Position numbers and translations under genes: made by a program. A stretch of 9,445 nucleotides of DNA, from positions 1-9,445 of the forward strand of contig JAZFYI010000106.1 in the NCBI GenBank assembly GCA_036443455.1, written 5' to 3'. Position 1 is the stretch's first letter. Every line of letters begins with the position of its first letter. This DNA is from MnTg04 sp036443455. Lineage in GTDB: Bacteria > Pseudomonadota > Gammaproteobacteria > Steroidobacterales > MnTg04. The notes under the pieces are model-generated. The model was not told the origin of the DNA and searched no databases. It was given only the letters and a program-made list of their open reading frames with translations. This document shows, one piece after another, positions 6,287 to 9,445 of the stretch.

Positions 6287-8312
6287 CGGCCAGGATATCG
6301 ATGAGCGCGACCTCCGCCTCGACGATATCGCCTTCACGGTAAAGTATTTTCTCGACCGTGCCGGCGGTTCGGGCAAGCAGCGTGTATTCCATTTTCATTC
6401 CCTCGAGCACCAGCAGTTTGTCACCCGTTTCGACCCGGTCGCCCTCGGCGACCAGCAAGGAAACAATTTTACCCGGTAATGGCGAGCCAGGGTGAGCATC
6501 CTCATCCGCGCTTTCTTTTTCCGACAGGTATGGATTCAGACGCCGCAGTTCATGGCACTGGCCATCGGCACAAAGTTGCAGCCATGGATCGCGGCAGATG
6601 ATCGAGGTCGTGATCTCCTGTCCATCGACCTGCCAGGCCAATTCCCGCCAATCCGGGTTCGGCTCAGCCGGCCTGGTGGTCTCGACGACGTTCAGCGTAA
6701 GGCGATCGTCGGTGAAATGGCAGCAATGGCTTTGTGCGGAATCGGCGGGCAAGACACGAATGCTGGCGCTGGGCCCGTGGGCATCGTGAAAACGCAGCAA
6801 CGAACCGGCGGTGCCACCCAGGCGCCAGGCGTCCGGCTTGCGCCACGGTGACCCGGTATCCTGTCCGGCGTCCGCTCCGGCAGTCCTCGCGGCGACATTC
6901 CGGTCTTTGAGTGCAAGGACGGCCGCGATCGCGAGTATCGCCGGTGGCGTGGCCTGGTCGGGCAAAACCTCGGCCAGGTGCCGGTCCAGGAAGCCGGTGT
7001 CGATGCCGGCGCTGGCAAAAATCTCCGACGCCGCAATGCCGCGGAGCAGGGGCAGGTTGTTGCTGATGCCGAACAGGGCGGTGCGTTGCAAAACGGCTTG
7101 CAGTTTCTTGGTCGCCGCACGGCGGGACTTGTCATGCACGATCAGCTTGGCCTGCAACGGGTCGTAATGAATGCCGACCTGGTCGCCATCGTCAATCCCG
7201 CTATCGACGCGCAAGCCGTTTTCCGGTGGCGGATGGACGAAGGCGGTCACGGTGCCGGTGGCCGGCAGAAAATCGCGGTACGGGTTTTCGGCATAAATGC
7301 GGACTTCGATGGCATGGCCGTCGCAGCCAATTTGCTCCTGGGTCAGCGGCAGCTTTTCACCGCTGGCGACGCGCAGTTGCCATTCGACCAGGTCCAGACC
7401 GGTAATCATCTCGGTGACCGGGTGTTCGACCTGCAAACGGGTATTCATTTCCATGAAAAAGAACCGGCCATCACGATCGAGAATGAATTCGACGGTGCCG
7501 GCGTTCTGGTAGCCGACCGCGCGCGCGGCGGTTATCGCGGCGGCCGTCATTTCCCTGCGCATATCGTCGGCCACCGAGGGGCAGGGCGCTTCTTCGATTA
7601 TTTTCTGATAGCGGCGCTGTATCGAACACTCGCGTTCGAACAAATGCACGACATTGTCATGTCGATCCGCAAAAATCTGGACTTCGACGTGGCGGGGGTT
7701 TTCCAGGAATTTCTCGAGCAGCACGCGCTCATCGCCAAAGCTGCTCAGCGCCTCCCGGCGCGCGGCGTGCAACGCTTCAGTAAACGCGCTTTCTTCGCGG
7801 ACGATGCGCATGCCTTTGCCGCCGCCACCGGCACAGGGTTTGATCATGACCGGCCAACCGATGCGCCGGGCTGCTTTTTGCAGTTCCTGGTCGGTCTGTA
7901 GCTCGCCATGATAACCAGGGACCACCGGGACACCGGCTTTTTCCATGATCGTTTTTGCGACATCCTTGTTGCCCATGCTGGCGATGGTTTCCGCGTCCGG
8001 CCCGACGAAAATCAGGCCGTTCTTTTTGCACTCACGCGCGAATTCCGCATTCTCCGAGAGGAATCCATAACCAGGATGGATCGCGTCGGCGCGGCTGGCT
8101 TTGGCGGCCGCGATCAGGGCCTGCATATCCAGGTAGGAATCGGCGGCGGGGGCGTCGCCGATATGAACCGACTCGTCGGCCAGCCGCACATGCAGCGCCC
8201 GCCGGTCCGCCGCCGAAAAAACGGCGATCGTCGCGATGCCCAGGCGATGGCAGCTACGGATAATGCGACAGGCGATCTCGCCACGGTTGGCGATGAGCAG
8301 GCGGCTGATCAT
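6267..8312 (-). CDS. liuD: 3-Methylcrotonyl-CoA carboxylase, biotin-containing alpha subunit
   Basis: The 681-residue product combines biotin carboxylase and biotin carrier domains. It carboxylates its own biotin with ATP and bicarbonate and, with LiuB, converts 3-methylcrotonyl-CoA to 3-methylglutaconyl-CoA. In order: an N-terminal domain starting LIANRGEIACR, HPGYGFLSENAEF (79-91), the ATP-grasp glycine loop GGGGKGM (162-168), the catalytic stretch EMNTRLQVEHPVTE (288-301), the biotin carboxylase C-terminal domain to about 445, a less conserved linker (BT-like) region, and a C-terminal biotinyl domain with the modified lysine K640 in LEGMKM. The ATG at 8312 is three bases after the liuC stop. 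Acetyl-, propionyl- and geranyl-CoA carboxylase alpha subunits are built alike; flanking liuB, liuC and HMG-CoA lyase make the leucine enzyme the best call. Confidence 0.94.
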   Translation of the reverse strand: MISRLLIANRGEIACRIIRSCHRLGIATIAVFSAADRRALHVRLADESVHIGDAPAADSYLDMQALIAAAKASRADAIHPGYGFLSENAEFARECKKNGLIFVGPDAETIASMGNKDVAKTIMEKAGVPVVPGYHGELQTDQELQKAARRIGWPVMIKPCAGGGGKGMRIVREESAFTEALHAARREALSSFGDERVLLEKFLENPRHVEVQIFADRHDNVVHLFERECSIQRRYQKIIEEAPCPSVADDMRREMTAAAITAARAVGYQNAGTVEFILDRDGRFFFMEMNTRLQVEHPVTEMITGLDLVEWQLRVASGEKLPLTQEQIGCDGHAIEVRIYAENPYRDFLPATGTVTAFVHPPPENGLRVDSGIDDGDQVGIHYDPLQAKLIVHDKSRRAATKKLQAVLQRTALFGISNNLPLLRGIAASEIFASAGIDTGFLDRHLAEVLPDQATPPAILAIAAVLALKDRNVAARTAGADAGQDTGSPWRKPDAWRLGGTAGSLLRFHDAHGPSASIRVLPADSAQSHCCHFTDDRLTLNVVETTRPAEPNPDWRELAWQVDGQEITTSIICRDPWLQLCADGQCHELRRLNPYLSEKESADEDAHPGSPLPGKIVSLLVAEGDRVETGDKLLVLEGMKMEYTLLARTAGTVEKILYREGDIVEAEVALIDILADEAAIE
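6281..6284 (-). promoter_or_regulatory. Candidate Shine-Dalgarno for a TTG start of mvaB
   Basis: GAGG on the minus strand lies exactly six bases before a TTG (6274-6272) in the mvaB frame. That TTG is part of TTGAATAA, so initiation would occur three bases before the liuD stop codon, a typical translational-coupling arrangement. The GAGG partly overlaps the alternative upstream ATG (6286), so both starts cannot be used equally. Confidence 0.4.
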
Positions 8313-8315
8313 CGA

Positions 8316-9128
8316 TTATTTTTCCGTATCCCAGCGCGCCGGTCTTTTTTCCAGGAAAGCCGACAAGCCTTCCTGGCCCTCGGCCGAAACCCGAAGCTGC
8401 GCGATGATCTCGGCCGTGCGGCGTTTCAGGTTCGGCGCGCCGTCCCGGCCTGCACCGGCCACTTCCCCGATCAGCGACTTGCATGCCGCCAGCGCCAGCG
8501 GGCCGCCTTTGAGCAACATGAGCACCTGCGTTGCCACGGCCTCGTCGAGTCGATCCGCCGGCGTGCACAGGTGAACCAGGCCGCACGACCTGGCTTCCGC
8601 GGCATCGATCGTCTGCGCGGTCAGGAACAGCCGCCGCGCCTGGCGCGGGCCGATCGCCGCGATGACGTATGGCGAGATCACGGCCGGAATCAATCCCAGC
8701 CGAACCTCGGTCAGCGCCATCTTGACGTGGTCGGCCGCAATCGCGATATCGCAGCATGCGAGCAGACCTACGCCACCACCGAACGCGTGCCCGTTGACCC
8801 TGGCGATGGTGGGTTTGTCGAGGCCATTCAATACGCTGAGCATTTCGGCCAGCGCCAGCGCGTCCGCGATATTCTCCGCTTCGTCGAGCGCCGCCATCGA
8901 GCGCATCCAGTTCAGATCGCCACCCGCGCTAAAGGACTTACCCGCGCCGGTCAGGATCACGACCTTGACCGACTCGTCGCGGTTTGCAGCGAGCAATTCG
9001 CCGCTCAGTTCGGCGATCAGCGCATCATCGAAAGCGTTGTGCAGCCGCGGTCGATTCAGCGTCAGCGTCAACACGCCACGATCGTCGATGCTTTTGAGTA
9101 TGCTGGTCTGCCCGGGCATCGCCGTCAC
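8316..9128 (-). CDS. liuC: Methylglutaconyl-CoA hydratase (crotonase family)
   Basis: The crotonase-fold protein would hydrate 3-methylglutaconyl-CoA to HMG-CoA between the carboxylase and the lyase encoded on either side. Numbered from the GTG at 9128 (270 residues), the oxyanion-hole segments are SFSAGGDLNWM (65-75) and NGHAFGGGVGL (112-122). The acidic residue E141 in LTEVRLGLIPAVISPY matches the first crotonase glutamate; the position of the second is R166 (PRQARRLFLT). That pattern, with IPAVISPY in place of the common IPGGGGT, is typical of LiuC-type hydratases. GTG at 9128 overlaps the liuB stop in a 4-base GTGA; ATG at 9119, three codons in, is an equally plausible start giving 267 residues. 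Neither has a strong Shine-Dalgarno, which suggests coupling to liuB translation. Confidence 0.9.
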   Translation of the reverse strand: MTAMPGQTSILKSIDDRGVLTLTLNRPRLHNAFDDALIAELSGELLAANRDESVKVVILTGAGKSFSAGGDLNWMRSMAALDEAENIADALALAEMLSVLNGLDKPTIARVNGHAFGGGVGLLACCDIAIAADHVKMALTEVRLGLIPAVISPYVIAAIGPRQARRLFLTAQTIDAAEARSCGLVHLCTPADRLDEAVATQVLMLLKGGPLALAACKSLIGEVAGAGRDGAPNLKRRTAEIIAQLRVSAEGQEGLSAFLEKRPARWDTEK

Positions 9129-9445
9129 ATCCGGAAAATGGCGTAGCCGTCATCGGCGCCGATCGGCGCATTGAGGGCCGCCGAGATGGCCAGCCCGAGT
9201 ACCCGTCGCGTATCGAGCGGGTCGATGACCCCGTCGTCCCACAGTCTCGAGCTCGCGTAATAAGGATGGCCCTGGCTTTCGTACTGGGCCGCGATCTGTT
9301 GCTTGAAATCCGCCTCGTCTCGTTCGGCCCATTTCTCGCCGCGGCGTTCCATGCCATCGCGTTTCACAGTCGCCAGCACGCCGGCAGCCTGCTCGCCGCC
9401 CATGACCGAGATCCGCGCGTTTGGCCACATCCACAGGAAGCGCCC
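9125..9445 (-). CDS. liuB: 3-Methylcrotonyl-CoA carboxylase beta subunit (carboxyltransferase), C-terminal part
   Basis: Only the last 106 codons are inside the window; the frame stays open to the right edge. The visible protein begins GRFLWMWPNARISVMGGEQAAGVL and continues to SRLWDDGVIDPLDTRRVLGLAI, which are the conserved C-terminal carboxyltransferase segments of acyl-CoA carboxylase beta subunits, with the MGGEQAA loop forming part of the CoA/biotin active site. The partner LiuD supplies the carboxybiotin. The stop TGA (9125-9127) overlaps the GTG of liuC, indicating a coupled operon. The tail alone cannot separate methylcrotonyl-CoA from geranyl-CoA carboxylase, but the following hydratase and HMG-CoA lyase support the leucine pathway. 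Confidence 0.93.
   Translation of the reverse strand, partial: GRFLWMWPNARISVMGGEQAAGVLATVKRDGMERRGEKWAERDEADFKQQIAAQYESQGHPYYASSRLWDDGVIDPLDTRRVLGLAISAALNAPIGADDGYAIFRM

Noticed and set aside
6287..6376. N-terminal 30-codon extension of HMG-CoA lyase
   Set aside because: It lies inside the liuD biotinyl domain, is Arg/Ser-rich and not family-like; it is an out-of-frame shadow.
7908..9146. Plus-strand open frame (412 codons) opposite liuD and liuC
   Set aside because: Low-complexity, Arg/Gln/Asp-rich translation without a domain, spanning the antisense of two well-supported genes.
6267..9445. Geranyl-CoA (atu) rather than methylcrotonyl-CoA carboxylase
   Set aside because: The adjoining methylglutaconyl-CoA hydratase and HMG-CoA lyase form the leucine route; no other citronellol-pathway genes are seen. 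The deciding part of the beta subunit lies outside the window.

Overview
This window holds most of a leucine-catabolism (liu-type) operon on the minus strand, followed by a cell-division ATPase gene. The 3' end of an unrelated oxidoreductase gene on the plus strand converges on it at the left edge. The base composition is GC-rich by eye. The gene set (LiuB/C/D plus HMG-CoA lyase, ETF-ubiquinone oxidoreductase, ZapE) fits an aerobic, respiring proteobacterium, most likely a gammaproteobacterium. That placement is inferred from gene content, not from a marker gene.

Layout from right to left, which is the direction of transcription of the operon: the last 106 codons of the 3-methylcrotonyl-CoA carboxylase carboxyltransferase subunit (liuB, cut by the window edge); methylglutaconyl-CoA hydratase (liuC); the biotin-carrying carboxylase subunit (liuD); hydroxymethylglutaryl-CoA lyase (mvaB/liuE); an HSD10-like short-chain 3-hydroxyacyl-CoA dehydrogenase; ETF-ubiquinone oxidoreductase; and the A and B subunits of succinyl-CoA:acetoacetate CoA-transferase (scoA, scoB). 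Genes overlap or are separated by at most 33 bases, so they very probably share a transcript. The promoter, and any isovaleryl-CoA dehydrogenase or regulator gene, would lie beyond the right edge.

Together these genes take 3-methylcrotonyl-CoA to 3-methylglutaconyl-CoA, HMG-CoA, acetoacetate plus acetyl-CoA, and finally acetoacetyl-CoA. ETF-QO would pass electrons from the acyl-CoA dehydrogenase step (via ETF) to the quinone pool. The dehydrogenase is not a leucine-pathway enzyme and probably links the operon to isoleucine or fatty-acid oxidation.

Between scoB and zapE (1380-1548) lies a 169-base palindromic element. It has 22-base terminal inverted repeats (21/22 matching), CTAG at both ends, a nested 26-base imperfect inverted repeat and no transposase, so it is MITE-like. 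Its edge coincides with the scoB stop codon. If CTAG is the target duplication, zapE originally lay about 20 bases behind scoB. This is the most unusual structure in the window. I see no undescribed enzyme or defence system. There are no tRNAs, rRNAs or CRISPR arrays, and no gene-free stretch exceeds 300 bases.
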